Shown here: piece by piece, positions 54,615 through 63,720 of the stretch | Layout: the number at the start of each line of letters is the position of its first letter | Position numbering within the stretch: the stretch's first letter is position 1 | NCBI GenBank assembly: GCA_041402045.1 | Contig: JAWKSZ010000011.1 | Location: forward strand, 1 to 64,000 | Source of the DNA: JAGQRJ01 sp041402045 | GTDB lineage: Bacteria; Planctomycetota; J058 | Length of the DNA: 64,000 nucleotides | Direction: 5' to 3' | Notes under the pieces: model-generated | The model's input: only the letters and a program-made list of their open reading frames with translations | The model's database searches: none | Told to the model about the DNA's origin: nothing | Translations under genes and position numbers: made by a program

Positions 54615-57600
54615 GTGGACGACGTCGAGCTAGGACGCCGGATCCTCGCTCGCGGGCTGCTCCCGCGCGAGGTGTTGAGCCAGGCATACGCCCGGCGCGG
54701 GACGCGGAGCCTGGAGCAGGTACTCCTCCAGGACCGGCTGCTGAGCGCCGAGCACCTGCGCAGCATGCACACCCCGGCCGCCGTGGTGGGCTGGGACAGC
54801 GACCCCGCCGGCGACCTGACCCGCCTCGACGACGACGACAGCGTCCCCGACACCGACCTCGAGGCCACCCAGCTCGACCTCTCGCCCCCGGATCGCGGCG
54901 CGGGCCCGCCGCCGAACGCCTCCGGCGCCGGCTGGGCCGAGGAGACCCGGGCGCCCGACGACCTGACCCGCCTCGACGACGGGGACGGCGACAGCGAGCG
55001 GACCCTGATCGACGGGACGGTGCTCGCGCCGCCCAGCGTGGACCTGCCCCGCATGCGCGCCGCCGACGGCGGCGCCCCGGACGTGACGCGCATGGACGCC
55101 CCCGGCGCGAGCGACTCCACGCGCATGGACGAGGTCGGCGTCGACGACTCGACGCGCATGGACCCCCAGTCGCCGCCTCCGCCCGCGGCCTGGGCGAGCT
55201 CCAGCTCCCAGGCGATCCGAGCCCCGGATCCGGACCGGACCTTCGCTCCCGGGCTGGATCAGGGCGCCCCGGGGGGACCCGCCGGGATCGACGCGACCTT
55301 CGCCGGCATGCCGCCCGCGCCCACGCACTTCGGCGCGATCGGGCCCCTGCCCGACGCGACCTTCGCCCCGGGCCTGGCCCCGCAGCACCCCGGGGGCTCG
55401 AGCTCGGGCTCGAGCTACGGCCACCCTCTGGCCAACAGCACCCCGACCTTCGCCGAGCTCGGTCCGCCGGGGGCGATCTCGGGGCGACACACCTTCGCCG
55501 GGGGCGCCGCGGCCCCCGAAGGCCAGACCTTCGCCGACGCCGGCCTCAGCCACGAAGGCCCGCCCCTCGACAGCGACGCCACCTTCGCCGACGTCTCGCG
55601 CCCGGGGGAGCCCGGGTTCGGACCGGCGTCGGACCAGGACGTGGTCCAGCTCCCGCGCAACCCCGGCGAGACGGGGCGGCTGGGCCCCTACCTCCTGCTC
55701 GAGGAGCTGGGGCGCGGCGGCATGGGCGCGGTCTACCGCGGGCGCGACCCCGCCGGCCGCGAGGTCGCGATCAAGATCATCCTCGGCGAGTTCTACTCCG
55801 ACACGATCAAGGAGCGCTTCGTCCGCGAGGGCCAGGTCACCGCCGCCTTGAACCACCCCGGGATCGTGCGCGTGCTCGGCGCGGGCACCGCCGGCAAGAC
55901 GCCCTACCTCGTCTACGAGCTGGTCACCGGCGCGCAGAGCTTCAAGACGATCTACGGGCGCCTGCCCCTGGAGGAGCAGGTCGAGAAGCTGCGCGACGCC
56001 GCGCGAGCGCTCGAGGTCGCCCACGCCCGCGGGATCGTGCACCGCGACGTGAAGCCCGACAACCTGCTCCTGGACCAGGCGGGGAACGTGCGCGTCGCCG
56101 ACTTCGGCCTGGCGGCGGGCAAGGACCTGGACCGCCTGACCCGCACCGGGGCCCAGCTCGGCACCCCGGCCTACATGGCGCCGGAGCAGATCGACGCCCG
56201 CCGCGAGGACCTCGGTCCGCCCACCGACGTGTGGGCCCTGGGCGTCATGCTCTACGAGATCCTCACCGGGGAGCGCCCGTTCAAGGGCAAGAGCTTCAAG
56301 GACCTCTGCCTGCAGATCACCGCGCCCAACCCGCCCCTGCCGCGCAAGGTCAACCCCGACGTCCCGCGCGACCTGGAGGCGGTGTGCATGCGCTGCCTCA
56401 GCGAGCGCTCCGAGGAGCGCTACCCCACGGCGGGGAAGCTCGCCGACGACCTCGATCGCGCCCTGAACCAGGAGGCGGTCGAGGCCAAGGCGCCGCCGCG
56501 CTTCGGCAAGCGGGCGAAGCTCACGGCCTTGGCGGGGCTGGCCCTGGCCCTGGCCTGCGGCGGGCTGGCCGCCCTGGCGGTCTTCGGCCGCGGCGACGCC
56601 GCCGCCTCCGCCAGCCGACTCACGCTCTCGCTGACCTCGCCCCGCGACGACGGCGAGGTCGCCTCCCCGGTGCTGGAGGTGACCGGCCGTGTGCTCGGGC
56701 GCGCGGAGTGGGCCCGGGTCGAGGTCGACCTCGGCCTCCCCCCGGGCGACCCGGCGACCCCGCCCGCGATCCGCGTGCGCACGGGAGAGGTGTTCACCGT
56801 GGCGGTGAGCCTCCCCGGCGGCGAGACCCGGGTGCGGGTCACGGCCTCCGACGCCGAGGACCCCAGCGTCGTCGCCCCGCCGGTCGAGCGCGCGGTGACC
56901 TACGTCACCGGCCCCAAGTGGTATCGCGCGATCCCCGCGGCGGAGCGCCGCCGCTGCCCTTCGGGCTCACCCCCGGCGAACTCCCGGGCGAATACCACTG
57001 GGCCCCCGACGGCTCGGTCCTGGTGTGGTCCCGCCGGGGACCTTCACCCAGGGCCCCACGGACGACTCGCTGAGCCTGGAGCTGGGCAACGACTCGGTGG
57101 GCACGGTCGCGGGCAAGCACCCGGTGCGCAAGGTCACGCTCACCCGCGGCTTCTTCCTGGGCAAGTACGAGGTCTCGGTCGAGCAGTGGAAGCGCTACGC
57201 CCGCGAGACCGGCGCGCGGATCCCGGTGCCGAACTGGCAGCTGAACCTGCAGATCCTGCCCACCGGCCTCGGCCAGAACGACTGGCTGTGGGGCGAGGGC
57301 GTGGACTTCACCCTCGGCGACTCGCACCCGGTGTTGAACGTGTCGCACGTCGAAGCGCGCGCCTACTGCGACTGGGCCGGGCTGCGCCTGCCCACCGAGG
57401 CCGAGTGGGAATACGGCGCCTGCGGCGGCCGCCGGGTGAAGTACCCCTGGGGCGACGAGGAGCCCTCTCACGAGCTGACCAACATGCTCGGCGACGACGA
57501 CGGCTACCCCTACACCGCCCCCCGCGCGGCCTTCCGCGCCGACGTCTCGGGCTTCGGCGCCTACAACATGGCGGGCAACGTCTCCGAGCACGTCCAGGAT

Positions 57601-57795
57601 TACCTGGGGCCGTTCCCCGAGGGCGACGCGGTCGACCCCACGGGCCCGCCCAGCGGCGCGCGCCGCGTGATCCGCGGCGGCGCCTGGAGCCTGGAGTGGG
57701 CGCCGATCTTCACCGTGTTCACCCGCGACTCCCAGGTGGAGGACGACACCGACTGGCGGGTGGGCTTCCGCGTCGCGCTGACTCCCTCGCGGTGA
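54615..57795 (+). CDS. Ser/Thr kinase with T-x-x-D array and FGE-like domain, frameshifted
   Basis: About 1,059 residues. A helical N-terminal module (1-60) is followed by a Thr/Asp-rich linker (about 60-350) with many T-x-x-D sites (TRLD, TQLD, TLID, TRMD three times, TFAD twice), kinase (about 356-610; LGRGGMGAV, HRDVKPDN, DFGLA, GTPAYMAPEQ), transmembrane helix (about 635-660), an Ig-like beta domain, and a C-terminal SUMF1/FGE-like domain (HPVLNVSHVEARAYCDWAGL, LPTEAEWEYGA, MAGNVSEHVQD). The frame breaks twice near 56948 and 57032; residual motifs join well. GTG at 54615 follows a TATAGT at 54603-54608 with almost no leader, so the mRNA may be leaderless. Ig-FGE likely face outward. It ends 31 bases before the next kinase. 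Confidence 0.88.
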
Positions 57796-57826
57796 AGCGC
57801 CCGCTTCCCCGCGCTAGAGTGCGCGT

Positions 57827-59923
57827 ATGAACGCGCCCACGATCGAAGGTTTCCAGATCCTGCGCGAGCTCGGCCGAGGCGGCATGGGCGTGGTCTACGA
57901 GGTCCGGCACCCCGACCGCCCCGACGCGCGCTTCGCGCTCAAGCTCGTGATCGCCCAGGACGTGCCGCTCCTCGAGCGCTTCGTGCGCGAAGCCCAGCTC
58001 CTCGCGCGGATCCGCCACACCAACGTGATCCCGATCCACGCCAGCGGGCAGTCCGCTCGTGGCCCCTACATGGTCATGCCCTTCGTGGAGGGCGAGAACC
58101 TGAACGCGCGGCTCAAGCGCACCGGCGGCGTCGAGCCCCGGGAGGCCGCGCAGATCATGGCCAAGCTGGCCGACGCCGTGGCCGCGCTGCACCAGGTGGG
58201 GGTGATCCACCGCGACCTCAAGCCCGACAACGCGCTGCTCGGCGCCGACGGCGAGCCGGTGCTGATCGACTTCGGCCTGGCGCGGGCCGAGGACGCCGAG
58301 ACCCTGACCCGCACCGGCATGCTGCTCGGGACCCCGGCCTTCATGGCGCCGGAGCAAGCCGAGGGCGCGGGCACCGTGGCCCTCGACGAGCGCTGCGACG
58401 TCTACGGCCTGGGCGCGACCTTCTTCGCCCTGCTCGCGGGCCACGCGCCGTTCTCCGGGAGCCAGCTCCAGGTGATCCGCGCGGTGCTCGAGGAGGAGCC
58501 GCCCTGGGGCGACGTGGGCTCGAGCGTGGCCAACCCGGACGCCTGGGCCGTGTGCCGCAAGGCCATGGCCAAGCGCGCCGAGGATCGCTACCCCACCGCC
58601 CGCGCCCTGCGCGACGACCTCGAGCGGGTGGCTAAGGGCGAGACGCCGCTGAACGCGGGCCTCCCCCGTCGCGGGGGCAAGGGCAAGCTCCTGGGCGCGC
58701 TGGCGGGGCTCGCGGTCGTCGGCGGCCTCGGCGCCTGGGCCCTGCTCGGGCGGGTGGACTTCGCGGAGGGCCCCGAGGACGCGCGCGTGCGCCTGGAGAT
58801 CACGACCCCTACCCAGGAGCAGCACTTCAACCAGGCGCAGCTCGAGATCCGCGGGCGCGTCGACCCGCCCCAGGACGGGGTGCGCGTGTGGATCGAGCAG
58901 AAGAGCGTCGTGCCCGACGCCGCCGGCGCCTTCTCCCAGACGGTGTATCTGAACGAGGGCGAGACCACGCTGCACTTCGTGCTGAAGCGGGGGTCCGAGG
59001 TCGTCGCCGGCCCGATCGAGCGCACGGTCACCCTCAGCACGCAGCCGGACTGGTACGCCGCGCTCCCGGCGAACGAGCGCCCCCCCTACCCTTTGCCCGC
59101 AGGCCTCGAGTTTGGCGTGGAGGAAGGGGTCTACGTCAACACCAAGGACGGCTCCGAGCTCGTGTATTGCCCGCCGGGCACGTTCTTCATGGGCGCCCCC
59201 TTCGACGACGCGGTGTTCCAGTTCGACCCGCGCAAGATGCGGCAGGTCACCGACTACCCAGAGCACGAGGTCACCCTCACCCGCGGGTTCTTCATTGGGC
59301 GCTACGAGCTCACCTGGAACCAGTACTGGAGCTACGTCGAGGCCGTGGGCAAGGACGCGGTCGAGGTCGTGCCGATGGTCGGCGAGAAGAAGCACCTGGG
59401 CCAGCACCCGCTCCACGCCGTGGATTTCCGCGCCGCGAGCAGCTACTGCCAGTGGGCGGGCTTGCGCCTCCCCACCGAGGCCGAGTGGGAGTACGCCGCG
59501 CGGGGACCCGGCCGAGGCCCGTATTTCCCCTGGCTCGAGCCGGGGATCCACGACCCGGGCGCGAACGCCGACCAGTTCATGCGCTTCACGATGATGTCCG
59601 AGGGCGTGCAGCTCTCGCGCGAGGTCGGGCACTACCCCAAGGGCAAGAGCCCCTTCGGCTGCTTCGACATGGCCGGCAACGTGGGGGAGCTGGTCGACGA
59701 CGACCCCCGGATCTTCACGACGGACCCCCAGACCGACCCCCACAGCTCCCGGAGCGCGCTGACCCTGGTCAAGAGCGCGGGCTTCAGCGCCACCGCGAAC
59801 CTGTGCCAGGTCACCGCCCGCTGGCAAGTCATGCGTCGCGGGTCGCTGCGCGAGGACCCCAACAGCATCGCGTCCGGGAAGCGCACGGACATTGGCTTCC
59901 GCGTCGCGCGGGACGGGCTCTGA
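57827..59923 (+). CDS. Ser/Thr kinase with Ig-like and FGE-like domains
   Basis: 698 residues, intact, ATG start. Kinase (about 8-270; LGRGGMGVV, FALK, HRDLKPDN, DFGLAR, GTPAFMAPEQ), one transmembrane helix (about 283-303, LLGALAGLAVVGGLGAWALL), an Ig-like/glucodextranase-B-type domain (about 315-405, TPTQEQHFNQAQLEIRG), and a SUMF1/FGE-like domain (about 435-695: CPPGTFFMGAPF, LTRGFFIGRYELTWNQY, LPTEAEWEYAARG, FDMAGNVGELVD). It shares the FGE core with the preceding kinase but has no helical N-terminal module or T-x-x-D linker. Together they look like a tandem receptor pair, the outer FGE domain sensing or binding. The catalytic FGE cysteines seem absent, so it is a fold, not an enzyme, here. 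Confidence 0.93.
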   Translation: MNAPTIEGFQILRELGRGGMGVVYEVRHPDRPDARFALKLVIAQDVPLLERFVREAQLLARIRHTNVIPIHASGQSARGPYMVMPFVEGENLNARLKRTGGVEPREAAQIMAKLADAVAALHQVGVIHRDLKPDNALLGADGEPVLIDFGLARAEDAETLTRTGMLLGTPAFMAPEQAEGAGTVALDERCDVYGLGATFFALLAGHAPFSGSQLQVIRAVLEEEPPWGDVGSSVANPDAWAVCRKAMAKRAEDRYPTARALRDDLERVAKGETPLNAGLPRRGGKGKLLGALAGLAVVGGLGAWALLGRVDFAEGPEDARVRLEITTPTQEQHFNQAQLEIRGRVDPPQDGVRVWIEQKSVVPDAAGAFSQTVYLNEGETTLHFVLKRGSEVVAGPIERTVTLSTQPDWYAALPANERPPYPLPAGLEFGVEEGVYVNTKDGSELVYCPPGTFFMGAPFDDAVFQFDPRKMRQVTDYPEHEVTLTRGFFIGRYELTWNQYWSYVEAVGKDAVEVVPMVGEKKHLGQHPLHAVDFRAASSYCQWAGLRLPTEAEWEYAARGPGRGPYFPWLEPGIHDPGANADQFMRFTMMSEGVQLSREVGHYPKGKSPFGCFDMAGNVGELVDDDPRIFTTDPQTDPHSSRSALTLVKSAGFSATANLCQVTARWQVMRRGSLREDPNSIASGKRTDIGFRVARDGL

Positions 59924-59926
59924 GCC

Positions 59927-60940
59927 TTACCAGGTCAGGACGGCGAGCTGGACCTCGGCCCGGAGCTCGTTGTCCTCGGGCCGGAAGCGCAGGTCGCACT
60001 CCAGGCTCGCGACCTTCTCGCGCTTGGCGCCCCAGTGCATGTCGAGGCAGGTGCGCACGCCCACGGTGTTCACGACGCCCTCGACGGTGATCCGACTCGG
60101 GGTCTGCAGGCGCACCTGGGGGCGGACCTTGAAGCGCCAGGACGTGTTCTGCAGGAAGCAGCGCTCGGCGGGCTCGAGCTCGAAGGCGAGCTGCATGGCG
60201 CCGTAGCGCGGCTCGCCGAACTTGGCGTCGCGGTCGGGCTGGTCGTCGGGGTCGTTGGGGTCGAGGACGTAGCGCTGGAGCAGCGCGTGATCGCGGGCGC
60301 GGCGGCTGCCGACCTCGCGGTAGACCCGCCCCGGGTCCGGGTCGAGGTTGAAGTCCGCGACGCCGTCGATCCGCGCACGGAAGGAGTTCGAGAGCGAGAA
60401 CGCCCCCCACTCGAACACCAGCAGGTCCTCGCCAATGTCGTGCACGTAGGGCGTGGCGGGGGCGCCGCCCTTCTCGGGCGTGAAGGCGTCCAGCCAGCTC
60501 CGGTCGCCCCAGCGACCGAACTCCATGTCGGCGACGGCGGCGTTCATCCGCGCGTCGCGCCGGGCCATCTCGAACTCGCTCATGGAGCCGTCGCGGAACT
60601 GCGTGCGCAGCTGACTGCGCCACACCGAGCGGTAGCGGCTCTGGAGCTTGCGGATCAGGAAGCCCTCGAAGCCGTGGTAGTCGAGGACCCGCGAGCCGGG
60701 GGCCACGTGGGTCGGCGCGATCGCGCGCATTTCGGCGTAGGGATCGTTCTCGAAGCTCAGGCGGGGAAGCGTCAGGTCCACGCGATCGAGGAGCGAGCGC
60801 GCGCTGGGGCCCTCGGGCGCGGTGAAGGTGTGCCCGTCGATCCGCGGGCGCTCGGGGAGACCGTTGCCGGCGACGTCGCCGGCCGGCCGCGCGAACGCGA
60901 CTCCCACCAGCAACATGACCAACAAACCGATCCAGCGCAC
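59927..60940 (-). CDS. Exported hypothetical protein
   Basis: 337 residues. The signal peptide (WIGLLVMLLVGVAFA) is followed by an Arg/Asp-rich mature protein without a family I recognise. The C-terminal half looks beta-barrel/beta-sandwich (GAFSLSNSFRARIDGVADFN; RCFLQNTSWRFKVRPQVRLQ), with alternating hydrophobic strands, so an outer-membrane or periplasmic site is possible. GTG at 60940 gives the best signal start; an ATG 17 codons upstream is an alternative. It converges on the kinase with three bases between stops. Confidence 0.72.
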   Translation of the reverse strand: MRWIGLLVMLLVGVAFARPAGDVAGNGLPERPRIDGHTFTAPEGPSARSLLDRVDLTLPRLSFENDPYAEMRAIAPTHVAPGSRVLDYHGFEGFLIRKLQSRYRSVWRSQLRTQFRDGSMSEFEMARRDARMNAAVADMEFGRWGDRSWLDAFTPEKGGAPATPYVHDIGEDLLVFEWGAFSLSNSFRARIDGVADFNLDPDPGRVYREVGSRRARDHALLQRYVLDPNDPDDQPDRDAKFGEPRYGAMQLAFELEPAERCFLQNTSWRFKVRPQVRLQTPSRITVEGVVNTVGVRTCLDMHWGAKREKVASLECDLRFRPEDNELRAEVQLAVLTW

Positions 60941-61617
60941 CGTCGTGTCCTCGGGGCAGACCGCCCCTGGTTGCGGACGTGGCTTCGGCACTTACGCCGG
61001 ATCAGCCGCGTCGCGGGTCCAAACTTCGAGCCCGACAGGACAGCCGTCCCGCCGTCCCACTCGCGTGGGTCAGCCCCCGATTTCCCCGTGGAACCCCGCC
61101 TCCTCTACGCGCAACTTGGGCGAAGCCCAGCGCGCAGACGCGGGAACGAGCGATTCCGCCCAGCCTATAACCCGATTTGATAAGGTGCTTTAGGCTGAGT
61201 ATCGTCTCGTTATGAGTTGAGTATGACAACGCCACCGCCTGACTGCAAGGGGGCTGGCGGGTGTTTTTGGAAAAAATTTTGACGGTTCGTGAAGAAGTGC
61301 ATGATTTCTATAGGGTCACTGAAATTCATTGTGCTTACGTCCGTCGTCGCCCGTGGAGGAGCGTGCGCCCTTGTCGACGCAAGTCCCTCGTGGGTAAGGG
61401 ACGTAATGCATGTTGCATGCCCTGACCTAGGTCCTTACGCGACGTTCCCCCCTGCGGTCCACCTGAGTCCTGCCTGTCCCGCCGCGGGGGACGCGCGGCC
61501 ACCGTCGACCGGTGATGGGTGCTGGATGGTGCCCAGCACCCCCTACGGGGGCGAGCAGGACCCAGCGCCAAAAAGTGCGCGAGGGAATCCGCACCTAAAC
61601 GGGCTATATTGACGGCT
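60941..61617. other. Long non-coding gap
   Basis: The stretch 61190-61340 is noticeably poorer in GC than its surroundings and includes GGAAAAAATTTTGA. Downstream to 61617 I see several short self-complementary stretches but no RNA family I recognise. ORFs here are short and unlike the genes around in codon use. It may hold promoters for the radical SAM gene or a small RNA. Confidence 0.4.
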
Positions 61618-61683
61618 GAATTCGCCCGGACGGGTGTCATGGGAAGGCTCGCGCTTCGCACGAACTCCCGTCCGGGCGAATTC
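61618..61683. repeat. 17-bp perfect inverted repeat
   Basis: Arms 61618-61634 (GAATTCGCCCGGACGGG) and 61667-61683, with a 32-base loop. It lies about 70 bases upstream of the radical SAM gene start. It does not share sequence with the other palindrome family. It could form a stem in the leader of that gene. Confidence 0.75.
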
Positions 61684-61754
61684 TTACGCCGCCGAAGGCG
61701 GCGCGGCAGCGGAAGCTGCCGCAGCAATTCGACGCGGGACCGCCCGCTGGACGC

Positions 61755-63495
61755 ATGACAATGGACTTCCTCCTGATTTCCGCCCCGGTGGCGAACTTCG
61801 GACAGGCCACCTCGGGGCTCTCGGTGCTCACCTCCTACCTGCGCGGGTTGGAGTGGGACGCGCACCAGGTGGGACCTCGCGATCGACGCCTTCCACCACT
61901 TCCACTTCGAGTACCTCGCGGGCCGGCTCGAGGTGTTGCGCGCCAACGTGAGCGAGCCCGAGCTGCTCGAGAAGAGCGAGCGCGCGGTGCAGGAGATCGA
62001 GCGCGCCAAGGCCACCCTTCAGCGCAAGGGCGTCGAGCGCGAGCCCGAGTCCATGCGCTTCGCGTTCCAGACGATCCACGACGCGGGGGTGTTGATCACC
62101 GCGGCCTCCCTCGGCGCCTACGAGCACGACTTCCGCCACTTCGGGATCCAGGACGCGTTCCGCAACTTCGAGAGCCTGAACGAGGCCCTGAGCGACCCGC
62201 GGCGCAACCCCTACCTGGACTACCTGCGCGAGCACGCGCTCCCCCGGATCGAGGCGCAGCGCCCGCGCGCGATCGGGATCAGCATGACCTACTTCAGTCA
62301 GGTCGTGCCGGGCTTCACGCTGCTGCGCTTGATCAAGGAGCGCTTCGGCGACGAGCTCCCGGTCGTCCTCGGCGGGGCCTACCTCACCGCGGTGGAGGAT
62401 CAGGTCACGCAGATCCCGCCCGCGGTGGTGCCCGCCGACGCGATCATCCTCCACGACGGCGAAGAGGCCCTCGCTGCCTGGCTCGCCCACACCCTGCGCG
62501 GCGAGGGCGACCTCTCGGCGATCCCCAACTGCTACCTGCCCCAGAGCGCCGGCTTCGCGCGGGTCGGCGAGCGGAGCCTGATCCACACGGACCTGGACAC
62601 CCTCCCGGTGCCCATGTGGACGCTGGACGGCCTCGAGCTGAACAAGTACCTCGTGCCGCAGTACCCGATCCCGCTCCCGCTCTCCCGCGGCTGCTACTGG
62701 GGTCGCTGCGCGTTCTGCAACATCTCCTGCCAGACCGTGGCCACCTACCGCACGCGCCCCGTCGCCAAGGCGATCGACGACATGCGCGCGGCGATCGCCG
62801 AGACGGGCAGCAACTGGTTCGACTTCCCCGTCGACTCCTACCGCCCCCAGGAGCTGCACGAGCTCGCGCTCGCGATCCTGGATGCCGGGCTCGAGGTCGA
62901 GTGGGGGGCCGAGGTGCTCCTCGACGCGGGGTTCAAGGACGAGGTGATCGCCGACCTCGCCAAGAGCGGCTGCCGGACCCTGCGCTTCGGGCTGGAGAGC
63001 GCGTGCATAGAGACGCTCAAGGCCATGATCAAGCCCACGCGTCCCAAGCACGCCAAGCGGATCCTGACCACGTGCAAGGCCCACGGGATCCAGACCGCGG
63101 TCATGCTGATCGCCGGGTTCCCCACCGAGACGCAGTCGCAGCTCATGCGGACCTACGACTGGCTGATCGAGAACGCGGACGTGATCGACTTCCTCACGAT
63201 CCACCAGTACAGCCTCGTGCCCGGCTCGCCCATGGGCCAGGACCCCGACCGCTGGGGCCTCTACGTGCTGCCGCAGGAGGCCGTGCTCTGGACGAGCATG
63301 CCCTTCGTGAACACCAACCCGGTGAGCATGAAGAACGAGGACCTGCCCCGGGTGGTCGACGCCATGCGCGAGGGCCTCAAGCCGCACTTCACCGACCTGG
63401 GAGAGCTGTGGACGGTGGCGATCGGCGGCTGGATGACCTTCCCCGCCGCGTGCGGCGTGCGCCGCGACCTCGTGCACCCGATCTCCGGCGGCTGA
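61755..63495 (+). CDS. B12-binding-type radical SAM protein, frameshifted
   Basis: About 579 residues after repair. The N-terminal part (FLLISAPVANFGQATSGLSV then RPRAIGISMTYFSQVVPGF, VVLGGAYLT) looks like a cobalamin-binding-type Rossmann domain. The radical SAM core follows with SRGCYWGRCAFCN: a Cx4Cx2C arrangement, one longer than the usual Cx3Cx2C, seen in some B12-dependent members. TIM-barrel pieces FGLESACIETLKAMIK and MLIAGFPTETQSQ follow. The substrate is unknown; RiPP or cofactor modification is possible. One base too many near 61870 breaks the frame (HQV then DLAIDAFHHFHFEYLAGRL). ATG at 61755 (or 61761). No precursor peptide recognised nearby. Confidence 0.82.
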
Positions 63496-63499
63496 GTTT

Positions 63500-63720
63500 C
63501 AGGGGGTCTGTCCCAGACCCCCTCGCCCTCGGGCAAAGCCCCTCGGGCTCACCCCCAAGGGGCTCGCCGGCCGCTTCGCGGCCGGCTGCGCGCTCGCGGC
63601 GTCGCCGCTCGTCTTCAGGGTCTGTCCCAGCCTCCCTCAGGGCAAGCCCTCGGGCTCACCGGGCTCGCCGGCTTCGCGGCCGGCTGCGCGCTCGCGGCTT
63701 CGCCGCCGCCGGGCCGGGCG
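63500..63720. repeat. Direct repeat, two copies of about 100 bp
   Basis: Copy 1 (about 63500-63613) and copy 2 (about 63616-63715) share GTCTGTCCCAG, CTCGGGCTCACC, CGGCCGGCTGCGCGCTCGCGG and similar blocks with small indels. Copy 2 runs into the 3' end of the minus-strand TPR gene. Confidence 0.65.
63501..63523 (+). terminator. Hairpin after radical SAM gene
   Basis: AGGGGGTCTG (63501-63510) and CAGACCCCCT (63514-63523) pair perfectly, with a TCC loop, six bases after the stop. No U-tract follows, so it is terminator-like rather than a canonical rho-independent terminator. Confidence 0.55.

Noticed and set aside
57827..59923. Formylglycine-generating enzyme activity
   Set aside because: I saw the fold motifs but no clear catalytic Cys pair, and the domain is the outer part of a kinase receptor with no sulfatase nearby.
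61340..61617. tmRNA, 6S or RNase P RNA
   Set aside because: None of the conserved core sequences (for example the RNase P GAAAGUCC-type segment) is visible.
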